A DNA stretch of 64,000 nt from RZYY01 sp036794825. GTDB lineage: Bacteria > Bacteroidota > Bacteroidia > Bacteroidales > 4484-276. Location of the stretch: the NCBI GenBank assembly GCA_036794825.1, contig DAIRGA010000014.1, positions 68,681 to 132,680 of the forward strand. The letters run 5' to 3'. This document shows positions 17,596 through 26,443 of the stretch, piece by piece; position 1 is the stretch's first letter; each line of letters begins with the position of its first letter. The notes beneath the pieces are model-generated. The model was not told where the DNA came from. It worked only from the letters and a program-made list of their open reading frames with translations, and made no database searches. The position numbers and the translations under genes are program-made.

Positions 17596-18945
17596 ATGAA
17601 ACGCAAAAAACTACTTTTAATCATTTTACCTGTAATTGTATTGCTGGTTGTGCTTAGTGTACTGAAAAACAAAGGAATAATCGGCAAGGATGAGGCCCCA
17701 AAAGTGAGCACCGACCTGGTAACATTGCGCACACTTATCGAAACAGTGTCGGCCAACGGAAAAATTCAGCCTGCAATGGAGGTCAAAATCACGCCATATA
17801 TCTCTGGTGAAGTAGTAGAATTGAAGGTTCGTGAAGGTGAACAGGTAAAAAAAGGAGACTTGCTGGCCAAAATTGATCCTGAGATTTACCTATCAAACTA
17901 CGAAAGGATGGAGGCCAGTCTTCAGTCACAGCGCGCCAATCTCTCGAACACAAGGGCAAGACTTGCTCAAACCCGCTCACAGTTTACCAGTACCAGACTC
18001 TCGTTCGAGCGAAGCGAAAAACTCTGGAAAGAAAAGGTGATTTCGGATGCCGACTACGAAACAGCCCAAGCGCAGTACGAGGTGGCACAGGCTGAAGTAC
18101 AGGCAGCCGAAGAAGCAGTAAAGGCAGCTGAATTCCAGGTGGCCAGTGCCGAGGCTTCTTTACGCGAAGCGAAGGAAAACCTGACCAAAACCGCCATATA
18201 TGCCCCTTCTGATGGAACGATCTCAAGGCTGATTGTCGAAAAAGGCGAAAGAGTGGCCGGTGCATCACAGTTCTCTGCCGGTACTGAGATGATGAGGATT
18301 GCCGACCTCGACATGATGGAAGCGCTCGTAAAAGTTAACGAAAACGACATCGTCAGGCTTAACCTGGGCGATACAGCGCTCATCGAGGTGGATGCCTATC
18401 TCAACAGAAAATTCAGGGGTGTGGTCACCGAAATTGCTACCTCCGCCGAAACAGCCGCTGTAACCACCGACCAGGTTACCAACTTTGAAGTAAAGATCAG
18501 GATTCTTAAGGAATCCTATCTCGATCTGCTCGACCAAAACCGACCCTGGTTTTCACCATTCAGACCGGGAATGTCAACAACGGTAGATATCCAGACCAAA
18601 ACCGAATACAACGTGCTGACGATACCCATCCAGGCGGTAACCACCCGGAGTGATACAACGGGCAGGGAGATTGCCGCACGCATTGACAGGGATATGAACA
18701 AAGAGGAAGATAAGGATGCCGAAAAAGTAAACACCGAGATCACCGAATACGTCTTTGTTTTTGAAAATGAAACCGCCAGGATGATCAAAGTTACCTCAGG
18801 AATTCAGGATAATACATACATCCAGATACTTACGGGTCTAGAAGAAAATCAGGAGGTTATCGTTGGGCCCTACCGCGCCGTTTCGCGTACCCTTAAAAAC
18901 GGCGCCAAGGTGAAGAAGGTTCCCAAAGAAGAACTCTTCGAATAA
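17596..18945 (+). CDS. HlyD/MacA-type periplasmic adaptor
   Basis: A 449-residue membrane-fusion protein with an N-terminal membrane helix (residues ~4-21, LLLIILPVIVLLVVLSVL). A biotinyl-lipoyl-like half is visible at about 60-95 (SGEVVELKVREGEQVKKGD), then a long coiled-coil hairpin (residues ~95-190, rich in AQAEVQAAEEAV patterns), the second lipoyl half (APSDGTISRLIVEKGERV) and a beta-barrel with membrane-proximal domain. It links an inner-membrane pump to TolC. A strong terminator follows at 18968-19002, so the pair is transcribed without a pump gene downstream. Confidence 0.88.
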   Translation: MKRKKLLLIILPVIVLLVVLSVLKNKGIIGKDEAPKVSTDLVTLRTLIETVSANGKIQPAMEVKITPYISGEVVELKVREGEQVKKGDLLAKIDPEIYLSNYERMEASLQSQRANLSNTRARLAQTRSQFTSTRLSFERSEKLWKEKVISDADYETAQAQYEVAQAEVQAAEEAVKAAEFQVASAEASLREAKENLTKTAIYAPSDGTISRLIVEKGERVAGASQFSAGTEMMRIADLDMMEALVKVNENDIVRLNLGDTALIEVDAYLNRKFRGVVTEIATSAETAAVTTDQVTNFEVKIRILKESYLDLLDQNRPWFSPFRPGMSTTVDIQTKTEYNVLTIPIQAVTTRSDTTGREIAARIDRDMNKEEDKDAEKVNTEITEYVFVFENETARMIKVTSGIQDNTYIQILTGLEENQEVIVGPYRAVSRTLKNGAKVKKVPKEELFE

Positions 18946-18967
18946 AACCAGGACAATATTTTCATAT

Positions 18968-19002
18968 AAAAGCCCTGTAAAAAGATGATTTACAGGGCTT
19001 TT
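18968..19002 (+). terminator. Rho-independent terminator after the efflux pair
   Basis: A perfect 14-bp stem, AAAAGCCCTGTAAA (18968-18981) with its complement at 18989-19002 and a 7-nt loop, followed by GTTTT. It ends the TolC/adaptor transcript. The stem sequence resembles the terminators at 26097-26134 and 41594-41629. Confidence 0.85.
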
Positions 19003-19224
19003 GTTTTAGAACATCTTCAACGACAGATGAATAACAATTTAGCATTTTAAATAACTCCAACTCATGAGTATAAAGATACCAGGCACAAAATCAATTATCT
19101 TTGTCAACCAATGAGATAGCTAAGGTTGAATTTCTGTTATCAACCACCAATTGTTTATAAAAATCTCTTTATCTGCCTTAATTACAAAGCATAATCAAAG
19201 CCAAGCCACCAACAGATATCACCG

Positions 19225-20604
19225 ATGCAACACAAAAATCTGAACCCAATAATTACCCGGATTTTCTTTTCTATTCTTATCATAACCTCAATTTCGTGCA
19301 GAAAGGAAGAAAAAGACCCACCGCCGGATAATCCGGGCACTGGCTATCAACAATATGGGACTCCATTTACCGGCGTGCCTGAAACAGAAGATATCATACT
19401 TTACGAGGTAAATCTGAGGGCATTCAGCTCCACTGGCGATCTACAGGGGGTCATCAACCGTCTTGATGATATTGCTGCCCTGAGTGTCAACGTCATCTGG
19501 CTGATGCCCATCCATCCCATCGGGCAGATTAATTCAGTCAACTCGCCCTACTCCGTAAGGGACTACAAATCCGTCAGCGCAGAGTACGGCGACCTTAGCG
19601 ACCTGAGAAAGCTCACCGATGAAGCCCATGCGCGTGGTATGTCCGTAATCATGGACTGGGTGGCCAACCACACCGCCTGGGATAATCCATGGATCAGCAA
19701 TACAAGCTGGTACACCCAGGACGGAAACGGGAACATCATTCATCCTCCTGGCACCAACTGGCTGGATGTGGCGGATTTGAACTATTATAGCGCTGATATG
19801 CGAAAAGCAATGATTGACGCCATGAAGTACTGGGTGTATGAGGCCAATGTTGACGGTTACAGGTGCGATTATGCCGACGGCGTTCCGTTCGACTTCTGGC
19901 AGGCAGCCTTCAAAGCCCTTGACAGCATACCCGGCCGGGATCTCATTTTCTTTGCCGAAGGAACCCGAACCAACCATTACCAGGCGGGTTTCCAGCTCAA
20001 TTTTGGCTGGCAATCCTACGGCGCGATAAAAGAGGTTTTCAACGGGCAGCCTGCAGGCAAGATATTCACTGCTCACACCAACGAATACCTCAATACCACA
20101 CCCGGAAAACACTGGGTAAGATTTACAACGAATCACGATGAGTCGGCCTGGGATGCAACGCCGGTTACGCTATTCAACGGCATCAACGGAGCATTGGCTG
20201 CATCGGCAATTACTATTTTTACCGGGGGAGTTCCGCTGATCTACGGGAGCCAGGAAGTGGGAACCGCAGCGAAAGTTCCGTTCTTCTCCAATTCCATTAT
20301 CAACTGGAATGCAAATCCGCAGATGAAGGCAGACTATGAAAAAATGTTTCAGTTTTATTCGGGATCAAAAGTGGCGAGAACAGGACAAAACATTGTTTTT
20401 CAAAACGATGATGTAGTATGCTTCAAAAAAGTACTCAACAGCGACGAAATCCTGATTATCGTGAACGTAAGAAACTCAATCCTGAATTTTTCTATTCCAT
20501 CAGTTTTGGAAAATACTACCTGGACTAATGTTATGACTGGTAACGAACTGACTATCAGCAATTCTATCACACTTCAACCTTACCAGTATTTTATCCTGGA
20601 TTAA
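19225..20604 (+). CDS. GH13 alpha-amylase-family lipoprotein
   Basis: A 459-residue lipoprotein (lipobox TSISC, Cys25) with a (beta/alpha)8 GH13 barrel. The four conserved regions are visible: VANHT (Asn148-His149), GYRCDYADG (nucleophile Asp215), FFAEG (acid/base Glu245) and TTNHDES (transition-state Asp305). A short beta domain closes the protein, with QPYQYFILD at the end. It should hydrolyse alpha-glucosidic bonds in starch-like glycans at the cell surface or in the periplasm. No SusC/D pair is adjacent. The exact GH13 subfamily is not clear. Confidence 0.9.
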   Translation: MQHKNLNPIITRIFFSILIITSISCRKEEKDPPPDNPGTGYQQYGTPFTGVPETEDIILYEVNLRAFSSTGDLQGVINRLDDIAALSVNVIWLMPIHPIGQINSVNSPYSVRDYKSVSAEYGDLSDLRKLTDEAHARGMSVIMDWVANHTAWDNPWISNTSWYTQDGNGNIIHPPGTNWLDVADLNYYSADMRKAMIDAMKYWVYEANVDGYRCDYADGVPFDFWQAAFKALDSIPGRDLIFFAEGTRTNHYQAGFQLNFGWQSYGAIKEVFNGQPAGKIFTAHTNEYLNTTPGKHWVRFTTNHDESAWDATPVTLFNGINGALAASAITIFTGGVPLIYGSQEVGTAAKVPFFSNSIINWNANPQMKADYEKMFQFYSGSKVARTGQNIVFQNDDVVCFKKVLNSDEILIIVNVRNSILNFSIPSVLENTTWTNVMTGNELTISNSITLQPYQYFILD

Positions 20605-20767
20605 TAGAGTTCCAACATCTATTACCTTTTATATATTAGCCACCGCTTCGAATATTGCCTGACAGTTTCGAATTTGAAAGCTTTTGAAAGTGTGATTTGT
20701 TTGGATTTTGCCATTTGCTATTTTATATTTCTACCCAAAAATGCCTGAATATCAAATAATTAAAAAG

Positions 20768-20801
20768 AAAAAAAGGTGGTTCCGATAGGAGCCACCTTTT
20801 T
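20768..20801 (-). terminator. Terminator for katG
   Basis: A hairpin with arms 20771-20783 and 20788-20801 (GGTGG/CCACC core), followed on the minus strand by a T-rich tract. It lies just beyond the katG stop and could also stop plus-strand transcription from the GH13 gene. Confidence 0.75.
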
Positions 20802-20824
20802 GGATTATTTCAAAAAAGCTCACA

Positions 20825-23044
20825 TCAAGCCAGGTCGAAGCGGTCGAGGTTCATCACCTTATTCCAGGCTGCCACAAAATCGTGAACGAATTTCTGCCCA
20901 CCATCAGCGCAAGCATACACCTCAGCAAGGGCGCGCAGTTCAGTGTTAGATCCAAAGATCAGATCTACACGCGAACCGGTCCATTTCAGTTCACCGGATT
21001 TGCGGCAGAAACCCTCAAACACTTCCTGCGATGAGTCGGTTGCCTTCCATTGGATTCCCAGATCGAGCAGGTTGACGAAAAAGTCGTTGGTTAGATTTTC
21101 GGGACGGTTGGTGAAAACTCCAAGAGCCGACTGATCATAGTTTGCGTTAAGCACCCGCATACCGCCAACCAGCGCCGTCATTTCCGGTGCAGTGAGGGTC
21201 ATAAGCTGAGCCTTGTCAATCAGCATCTCCTCGGCTTTTGACTTATAGTTTTTATTCTTGTAGTTGCGGAATCCATCAGCACCTGGTTCCAGCACTTCAA
21301 AAGATACCACGTCGGTTTGCTCCTGACTGGCATCTCCGCGTCCTGGGGTAAAGGGAACCGAAATATGATGACCAGCATCTTTGGCAGCTTTTTCGATGGC
21401 TGCACATCCACCCAGCACGATGAGATCAGCAAGTGAAACCTGTTTACCTTTGGTTTGAGCTTCGTTAAATGCTTTTTGAATCTCTTCCAGCGTTGCCAGC
21501 ACTTTGGCCAACTGCTCCGGGTTGTTCACTTTCCAGTCCTTTTGCGGAGCGAGACGGATGCGTGCGCCATTAGCGCCGCCGCGTTTGTCGGAGCCGCGGA
21601 AAGTGGATGCTGAAGCCCATGCCGTTGTAACCAGTTGTGAAACTGTAAGTCCGGAAGCCAATATCTTAGCTTTCAGCGATTCGATATCTGATTTGTCAAC
21701 AAGCTTGTGGGCTGCTGCCGGAATAGGATCCTGCCAGATCAGCTCTTCTACAGGAACTTCCGGGCCGAGATAGCGAGCGCGGGGTCCCATGTCGCGGTGG
21801 GTAAGCTTAAACCATGCGCGGGCAAAAGCATCTTCAAACTGATCGGGATGGTCTAAGAATCTTCTGGAGATTTTGCCGTATTCCGGATCGAAACGTAAGG
21901 CGAGGTCGGTGGTCAGCATCATGGGTGCGTGACGTCTGTTGGGATCGTGAGCATCCGGCACTGTGTCGGCGCCCATGCCATGCTTTGGCCTCCATTGGTG
22001 TGCGCCGGCCGGACTTTTGGTCAGTTCCCATTCGTAGCCGAAGAGGTTCCAGAAAAAGTTGTTGCTCCAACGGGTTGGGGTGGTAGTCCAGGCGCCTTCG
22101 AGACCGCTGGTGATAGTATCCACACCTTTACCAGACCCGAAAGTATTTTTCCATCCCAGGCTTTGCTCTTCAATGCTTGCTCCTGCAGGCTCTGGCCCAA
22201 CGTATTTTGAAGGATCTGCAGCGCCGTGGGTTTTGCCAAAAGTGTGGCCACCAGCAATCAGCGCAACGGTTTCTTCGTCGTTCATTGCCATACGTGCGAA
22301 GGTCTCACGAATGTCGCGGGCGGCCAGCAGCGGGTCGGGATTTCCATTAGGCCCTTCCGGATTCACGTAGATCAATCCCATCTGCACGGCAGCCAGTGGG
22401 TTCTCCAGTTCGCGGTCGCCGGTGTAACGTTTGTCGCCCAGCCACTCAGCCTCCGATCCCCAGTAAATATCTTCCTCCGGTTCCCATACATCCTCACGCC
22501 CACCGCCGAAGCCGAAGGTCTTGAAACCCATGGATTCGAGGGCGCAATTACCGGCCAGGATCATCAGGTCGGCCCACGAAAGTTTCTTTCCGTATTTCTG
22601 TTTGATGGGCCATAGCAGCAGACGAGCTTTATCGAGGTTGGCATTGTCGGGCCAACTGTTGAGCGGGGCAAAACGCTGTGTACCGGAACCGGCGCCACCA
22701 CGACCGTCATGTACGCGGTAAGTGCCCGCACTGTGCCATGCCATACGGATGAAGAAGGGACCATAATGACCGTAGTCGGCCGGCCACCAGTCCTGTGAGT
22801 CAGTCATCAGGTCGAAGATGTCCTTTTTTACTGCTGCAAGGTCGAGGGATTTAAACTCCTCAGCATAGTTGAACTTCTCATCCATGGGATTGGATAAGTT
22901 GGAATGCTGGCGCAATATGCTCAGGTTTAATTGGTTAGGCCACCAATCACGATTTCTTGGGCCGCTGCCGGCCACTTGCTTGAATGTCGCACCCGTCACC
23001 GGGCACTTGCTTTCTGATTTTGATTTGTCTTGATGTTTGTCCAT
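20825..23044 (-). CDS. katG: Catalase-peroxidase KatG
   Basis: A 739-residue bifunctional haem enzyme that destroys hydrogen peroxide as catalase and peroxidase. The distal site is RMAWHSAGTYR (Arg100, Trp103, His104) and the proximal His267 lies in GGHTFGKTHG. The residues of the Met-Tyr-Trp adduct needed for catalase activity are present: Trp103, Tyr226 (GLIYVNPEGPNG) and Met252 (FARMAMND). The inactive C-terminal duplicated domain is complete, ending MNLDRFDLA. A candidate -7 element (TATTTTTG on the minus strand, 23079-23086) precedes it. It is a single gene with its own terminator. Confidence 0.97.
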   Translation of the reverse strand: MDKHQDKSKSESKCPVTGATFKQVAGSGPRNRDWWPNQLNLSILRQHSNLSNPMDEKFNYAEEFKSLDLAAVKKDIFDLMTDSQDWWPADYGHYGPFFIRMAWHSAGTYRVHDGRGGAGSGTQRFAPLNSWPDNANLDKARLLLWPIKQKYGKKLSWADLMILAGNCALESMGFKTFGFGGGREDVWEPEEDIYWGSEAEWLGDKRYTGDRELENPLAAVQMGLIYVNPEGPNGNPDPLLAARDIRETFARMAMNDEETVALIAGGHTFGKTHGAADPSKYVGPEPAGASIEEQSLGWKNTFGSGKGVDTITSGLEGAWTTTPTRWSNNFFWNLFGYEWELTKSPAGAHQWRPKHGMGADTVPDAHDPNRRHAPMMLTTDLALRFDPEYGKISRRFLDHPDQFEDAFARAWFKLTHRDMGPRARYLGPEVPVEELIWQDPIPAAAHKLVDKSDIESLKAKILASGLTVSQLVTTAWASASTFRGSDKRGGANGARIRLAPQKDWKVNNPEQLAKVLATLEEIQKAFNEAQTKGKQVSLADLIVLGGCAAIEKAAKDAGHHISVPFTPGRGDASQEQTDVVSFEVLEPGADGFRNYKNKNYKSKAEEMLIDKAQLMTLTAPEMTALVGGMRVLNANYDQSALGVFTNRPENLTNDFFVNLLDLGIQWKATDSSQEVFEGFCRKSGELKWTGSRVDLIFGSNTELRALAEVYACADGGQKFVHDFVAAWNKVMNLDRFDLA

Positions 23045-23333
23045 ATGATTTGATGTTTATAATTTAACTATTGAAGGGCAAAAATATCAAATTTTAGCAC
23101 ATACGCGGGCATTTTCAAAACAAAAACTTTGACAATTACCTAGGAATGTAAAAAATTCTCTCATGGTATTTTAGGGTGAAGAAGGTAGTTGACAAATGAT
23201 AGGCGGATGAGGTTACTGACCCCGTCCAGCTAACTTGATAACTCGATTGGTGAAAGGAAAATGACTTAGCCCCCTGATGTCAGGACTGAGATAGTTTGTT
23301 ATTTTTGCCTGATAATGACATAAGTATATTTTT

Positions 23334-23879
23334 ATGAAAAATGCAGCCATCCTCATTTTATTGGTAATCAGCTTGGTGCGCTGCCATTCAGAAACCAAAA
23401 GCAGAAACGCTATGAGTGATAAAACCGATCAGCAGAGCAACTCACCAGGATTCTTCAACGACACTATCCCAAAGGTAACCGGGATCGGAGGGATTTTCTT
23501 TTTTTCAGATGATCCGGACAAAGCGAGAGAGTGGTATTCCAAAAACCTGGGTCTGGAAGTAAATCAGTGGGGATCAAGTTTTGAATTCAGAAATGCAAAT
23601 CGTCCGGAGGAGATAAATTACCTGCAATGGAGTCCTTTTAAAGCTGGCAGTGAATATTTTGCCCCTTCAAAAAAGGAATTTATGATCAATTACAGGGTAC
23701 AAAATATCGAAGGACTTATCAGCAAACTGAGAGATAATGGAGTGACCATACTTGACAGCATCGAAAGCTATGATTACGGCAAATTTGTGCACATCATGGA
23801 CGCAGAGGGCAACAAAATAGAGCTTTGGGAGCCAGTGGATAAGGTATTCAATGAAATGGACGGAAACACAACAAAATAA
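23334..23879 (+). CDS. VOC/glyoxalase-family exported protein
   Basis: A 181-residue protein with a hydrophobic N-terminus (AILILLVISLVRC) that may be a lipoprotein signal, though the lipobox LVRC is weak. Residues ~50-170 form a VOC (vicinal oxygen chelate) fold: GIGGIFFFSDDPDKAREWYS at the first half, and DYGKFVHIMDAEGNKIELWEP with the metal-type Glu (IELWE) in the second. VOC proteins catalyse varied metal-dependent reactions or bind antibiotics; the substrate is unknown. Confidence 0.78.
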   Translation: MKNAAILILLVISLVRCHSETKSRNAMSDKTDQQSNSPGFFNDTIPKVTGIGGIFFFSDDPDKAREWYSKNLGLEVNQWGSSFEFRNANRPEEINYLQWSPFKAGSEYFAPSKKEFMINYRVQNIEGLISKLRDNGVTILDSIESYDYGKFVHIMDAEGNKIELWEPVDKVFNEMDGNTTK

Positions 23880-24010
23880 AATAACTGAATGGTCAATTTA
23901 GCGTTTTAGCAAATTTTTCATTTTCCAGAAATACAGTTAACCAATTCGCTTACATCAAGGCATGTTCCTGAAAAAGAAACAGTTAAAACCAATAATATCA
24001 AGATAACAGC

Positions 24011-25210
24011 TTGAAGCATATTACAAAAGCAGTTTGGGTTTTATCGCTGGTGAGTCTGTTCACCGACACGGCCAGCGAGATGCTTTACCCGGTAATGCCT
24101 ATCTACCTGAAAACCATTGGTTTTTCGGTTGTTCTGATTGGAATACTGGAGGGCATTGCCGAAGCCACCGCCGGACTGAGCAAGGGTTATTTTGGAAAAT
24201 TTTCGGATGTGTCGGGCAGAAGAGCGCCCTTCGTACAGATTGGGTATGCGCTGAGTGCGGTTTCAAAACCGATGATGGCGATCTTCACCTTTCCGGTCTG
24301 GATCTTTTTTGCCCGAACGCTCGACCGTTTCGGCAAAGGCATACGGACGGGCGCCAGGGATGCAATCCTTTCGGATGAGGCCACTCATCAAAACAAAGGA
24401 AAAGTTTTTGGATTTCACCGGTCAATGGACACATTCGGGGCTGTCGTCGGACCGGGTTTTGCTTTGCTTTATCTCTACTTTTATCCCGAGGACTACAAAA
24501 CGCTGTTTTTTATTGCGGTGATTCCCGGAATCCTCGCTATTGCATCGTCGCTTTTGCTAAATGATAAAAATGTACATATCCATCGGCCAAAAGAGAAAAT
24601 GTCCTTCTTTTCATTCCTAAAATACTGGAACGTTAGCGGAAGGGATTACAGGAGAGTGGTTACCGGACTTTTAATCTTTACCCTGTTCAATAGCTCGGAT
24701 GTATTTCTGTTGCTTCAGGCGAAGCAGATGGGGCTTAGCGATTCGATGGTAATTGGAGTGTACATCTTCTACAATCTGATTTATGCGCTGTTAGCTTTCC
24801 CGATTGGCATACTGGCAGATAGAATTGGTTTGAAAACCATTTTCATCATCGGGCTCATCTTGTTTGCTGCGGTCTATTTTGGCATGGCTGTCGGCTCCGG
24901 CGCTTACCTGATTTTTGGATTATTTTTACTTTACGGCATTTACGCTGCAGCAACGGAGGGTATTTCAAAGGCATGGATTTCGAACATTACCGACAAAAAA
25001 GACACGGCCACCGCCATTGGAACTTTTACCGGACTGCAAAGCATCTGCACCATGATCGCAAGCACCCTTACCGGCGTAATCTGGTTTAAGTTCGGCGCTT
25101 CAATTGCTTTTATTATTATCGCCGCAGTAACTCTTCTGGTGGTTGTTTATTTCCTTATCCTTCCCCGTCCGGTAGTTGGCGGTTATTGCAAAAATAGCCA
25201 ATACACTTAA
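24011..25210 (+). CDS. MFS transporter
   Basis: A 399-residue protein with about 12 hydrophobic helices. An in-frame TAA at 23993-23995 limits the start, and TTG 24011 (translated MKHITKAVW) is the best start. The signature after TM2, GKFSDVSGRRAPFV, and RTLDRFGKGIRTGARDAILSD are MFS marks. DHA1-like drug or metabolite exporters share them. The transported compound cannot be read from sequence. The fused VOC protein starts 22 bp downstream. Confidence 0.85.
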   Translation: MKHITKAVWVLSLVSLFTDTASEMLYPVMPIYLKTIGFSVVLIGILEGIAEATAGLSKGYFGKFSDVSGRRAPFVQIGYALSAVSKPMMAIFTFPVWIFFARTLDRFGKGIRTGARDAILSDEATHQNKGKVFGFHRSMDTFGAVVGPGFALLYLYFYPEDYKTLFFIAVIPGILAIASSLLLNDKNVHIHRPKEKMSFFSFLKYWNVSGRDYRRVVTGLLIFTLFNSSDVFLLLQAKQMGLSDSMVIGVYIFYNLIYALLAFPIGILADRIGLKTIFIIGLILFAAVYFGMAVGSGAYLIFGLFLLYGIYAAATEGISKAWISNITDKKDTATAIGTFTGLQSICTMIASTLTGVIWFKFGASIAFIIIAAVTLLVVVYFLILPRPVVGGYCKNSQYT

Positions 25211-25232
25211 AAAACAATTTTTACTGATTAGG

Positions 25233-25916
25233 ATGAAGCAGAATCTAACTCATATTACAATTGTTGTTGACGATTATGACAAGGCAATTGAATTTTATAC
25301 GAAGAAGCTAAATTTCTCGCTGAAAGAAGATACAACTTTGTCAGAAACAAAACGGTGGGTTATTGTAACACCAAAAGGAGCAAATGGATGTTCTTTATTG
25401 TTAGCCAAGGGAGTTACACAAGAGCAAATAAGCAGAATTGGAAATCAAACAGGCGGGCGTGTTTTTCTTTTCTTGCACACAGATAATTTTGAGCGGGATT
25501 ATCAAAATTTACTCGACAAACAAATAAAAATTGTAAGAGAGCCTCGTCTTGAAACGTATGGAACAGTTGCAGTATTCGAAGATATATTTGGAAATCTATG
25601 GGATTTGATAGAGCCAACACCAAAGAATGAAACCTTTTATCATTCGACAGGAATTTTAAAAATAAAAGAGTTTGAAAAAATATCACTCGTAAAAAGTGAA
25701 ATTAAAAAACTAAAAGAGTTGACAATTCTTGAAAAAGGCAACATCACTTACGACATACACCAATCAAATGAAGACCCTACCAGAATTATAATTTGGGAGT
25801 CCTTTGTGAATGAACAGGCGTTCAAAGAGCATTTAAATTCTCAACATTTGCAGGACTTTATTAAACTTGATTTGGTAGACCTTGAATATGGATACACAAC
25901 CAATAAATTTGTATGA
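25233..25916 (+). CDS. VOC domain fused to a monooxygenase-like (ABM-type) domain
   Basis: A 227-residue protein from ATG 25233. Residues ~1-125 are a VOC domain (THITIVVDDYDKAIEFYTKK, then EDIFGNLWDLIEP). Residues ~155-220 look like an antibiotic-biosynthesis-monooxygenase (ABM)-type ferredoxin-like fold, with IIIWESFVNEQAFKEHLNSQ as the typical W-x(4)-Q/H pattern. Codon use is AT-rich, with many AAA, ATT and TTA codons, unlike its neighbours. VOC and ABM domains are normally separate proteins. The function is unknown; detoxification of small reactive or aromatic compounds is inference. Confidence 0.7.
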   Translation: MKQNLTHITIVVDDYDKAIEFYTKKLNFSLKEDTTLSETKRWVIVTPKGANGCSLLLAKGVTQEQISRIGNQTGGRVFLFLHTDNFERDYQNLLDKQIKIVREPRLETYGTVAVFEDIFGNLWDLIEPTPKNETFYHSTGILKIKEFEKISLVKSEIKKLKELTILEKGNITYDIHQSNEDPTRIIIWESFVNEQAFKEHLNSQHLQDFIKLDLVDLEYGYTTNKFV

Positions 25917-25955
25917 AAACAACGAACAGCCAAAATCATGTATAAAACATTGGGG

Positions 25956-26017
25956 GTTAAGTGGTTGTTTGAAACATACTGCCCGGCGTCGGCATTTTTG
26001 TCGGCAGATAGTTATGT
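25956..26017 (+). repeat. Short repeat-bearing non-coding element after the VOC-ABM gene
   Basis: A 62-bp stretch bounded by direct repeats GTTAAGT (25956-25962) and GTTATGT (26011-26017), and containing GTCGGC twice (25988-25993, 26000-26005) with a possible CTGCC/GGCAG hairpin. It resembles the recombination-like tails that follow AT-rich cassette genes in some Bacteroidota, but it does not match the integron attC core motif. Confidence 0.3.
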
Positions 26018-26096
26018 AGCCTGCAATCACCAACATTTCATAAATGAAACCGTAAAGAGCTAAAGCAAGCTATCCTCCAGCCTCATTCCCGGTAAC

Positions 26097-26134
26097 AAAA
26101 AAAAGCCCTGTAATCTATTGATTTACAGAGCTTT
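26097..26134 (-). terminator. Terminator after tRNA-Leu
   Basis: The hairpin AAAGCTCTGTAAATC with GATTACAGGGCTTT (minus-strand sense) has one mismatch and is followed by eight T residues. It ends the tRNA-Leu transcript. Confidence 0.8.
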
Positions 26135-26138
26135 CGGG

Positions 26139-26223
26139 TACCCGGAGCGGGAATTGAACCCGCACGGCCGCAATGGCCAAAGGATTTTAAGTCCTTCGTG
26201 TCTACCAATTCCACCACCCGGGC
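26139..26223 (-). tRNA. tRNA-Leu (anticodon UAA)
   Basis: An 85-nt class II tRNA with acceptor arm GCCCGGG / TCCGGGT, a D-loop with GGTAGAC, an anticodon loop CTTAAAA giving anticodon TAA, a long variable arm and a T-loop TTCAATT. The 3' CCA is not encoded. It reads Leu codons UUA and UUG. Confidence 0.93.
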
Positions 26224-26260
26224 GTGGTATTTACTGTTTTGTGAATGAACGCTTTAAATC

Positions 26261-26297
26261 AAAAACCCCGACCCGATGATGCCCGGGATCGGGGTTT
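26261..26297 (-). terminator. Terminator after tRNA-Gly
   Basis: A GC-rich hairpin with arms AAACCCCGATCCC and GGGTCGGGGTTTTT on the minus strand, including a one-base bulge, ending in a T tract. It lies immediately 3' of the tRNA-Gly CCA end. Confidence 0.75.
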
Positions 26298-26372
26298 GGA
26301 GCGGAAGACGGGACTCGGACCCGCGACCCTAACCTTGGCAAGGTTATGCTCTACCAACTGAGCTACTTCCGC
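26297..26372 (-). tRNA. tRNA-Gly (anticodon GCC)
   Basis: A 76-nt tRNA including an encoded CCA end. The acceptor arm is GCGGAAG / CTTCCGC, the D-arm carries AGCTCAGTTGGTAGAGC, the anticodon stem is TAACC/GGTTA with loop TTGCCAA giving anticodon GCC, and the T-arm is GCGGGTCCGAGTCCCGT. It reads GGC/GGU. Confidence 0.95.
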
Positions 26373-26387
26373 AATAATTTGGGGTTG

Positions 26388-26418
26388 CAAAAATAATATT
26401 GAATTTCTTACCACCAAA
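26388..26418 (-). promoter_or_regulatory. Bacteroidota-type promoter of tRNA-Gly
   Basis: On the minus strand a -33 TTTG (26415-26418) and a -7 TATTTTTG (26388-26395) are separated by 19 nt, matching TTTG-N19-TAnnTTTG. The -7 element ends 16 nt before the mature tRNA 5' end. Confidence 0.65.
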
Positions 26419-26443
26419 CACTTTTTAAAATTTTTTTGCGAAA

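Noticed and set aside
25956..26017. Possible integron attC site
   Set aside because: Neither end matches the RYYYAAC / GTTRRRY core motif; kept only as a weak repeat finding.
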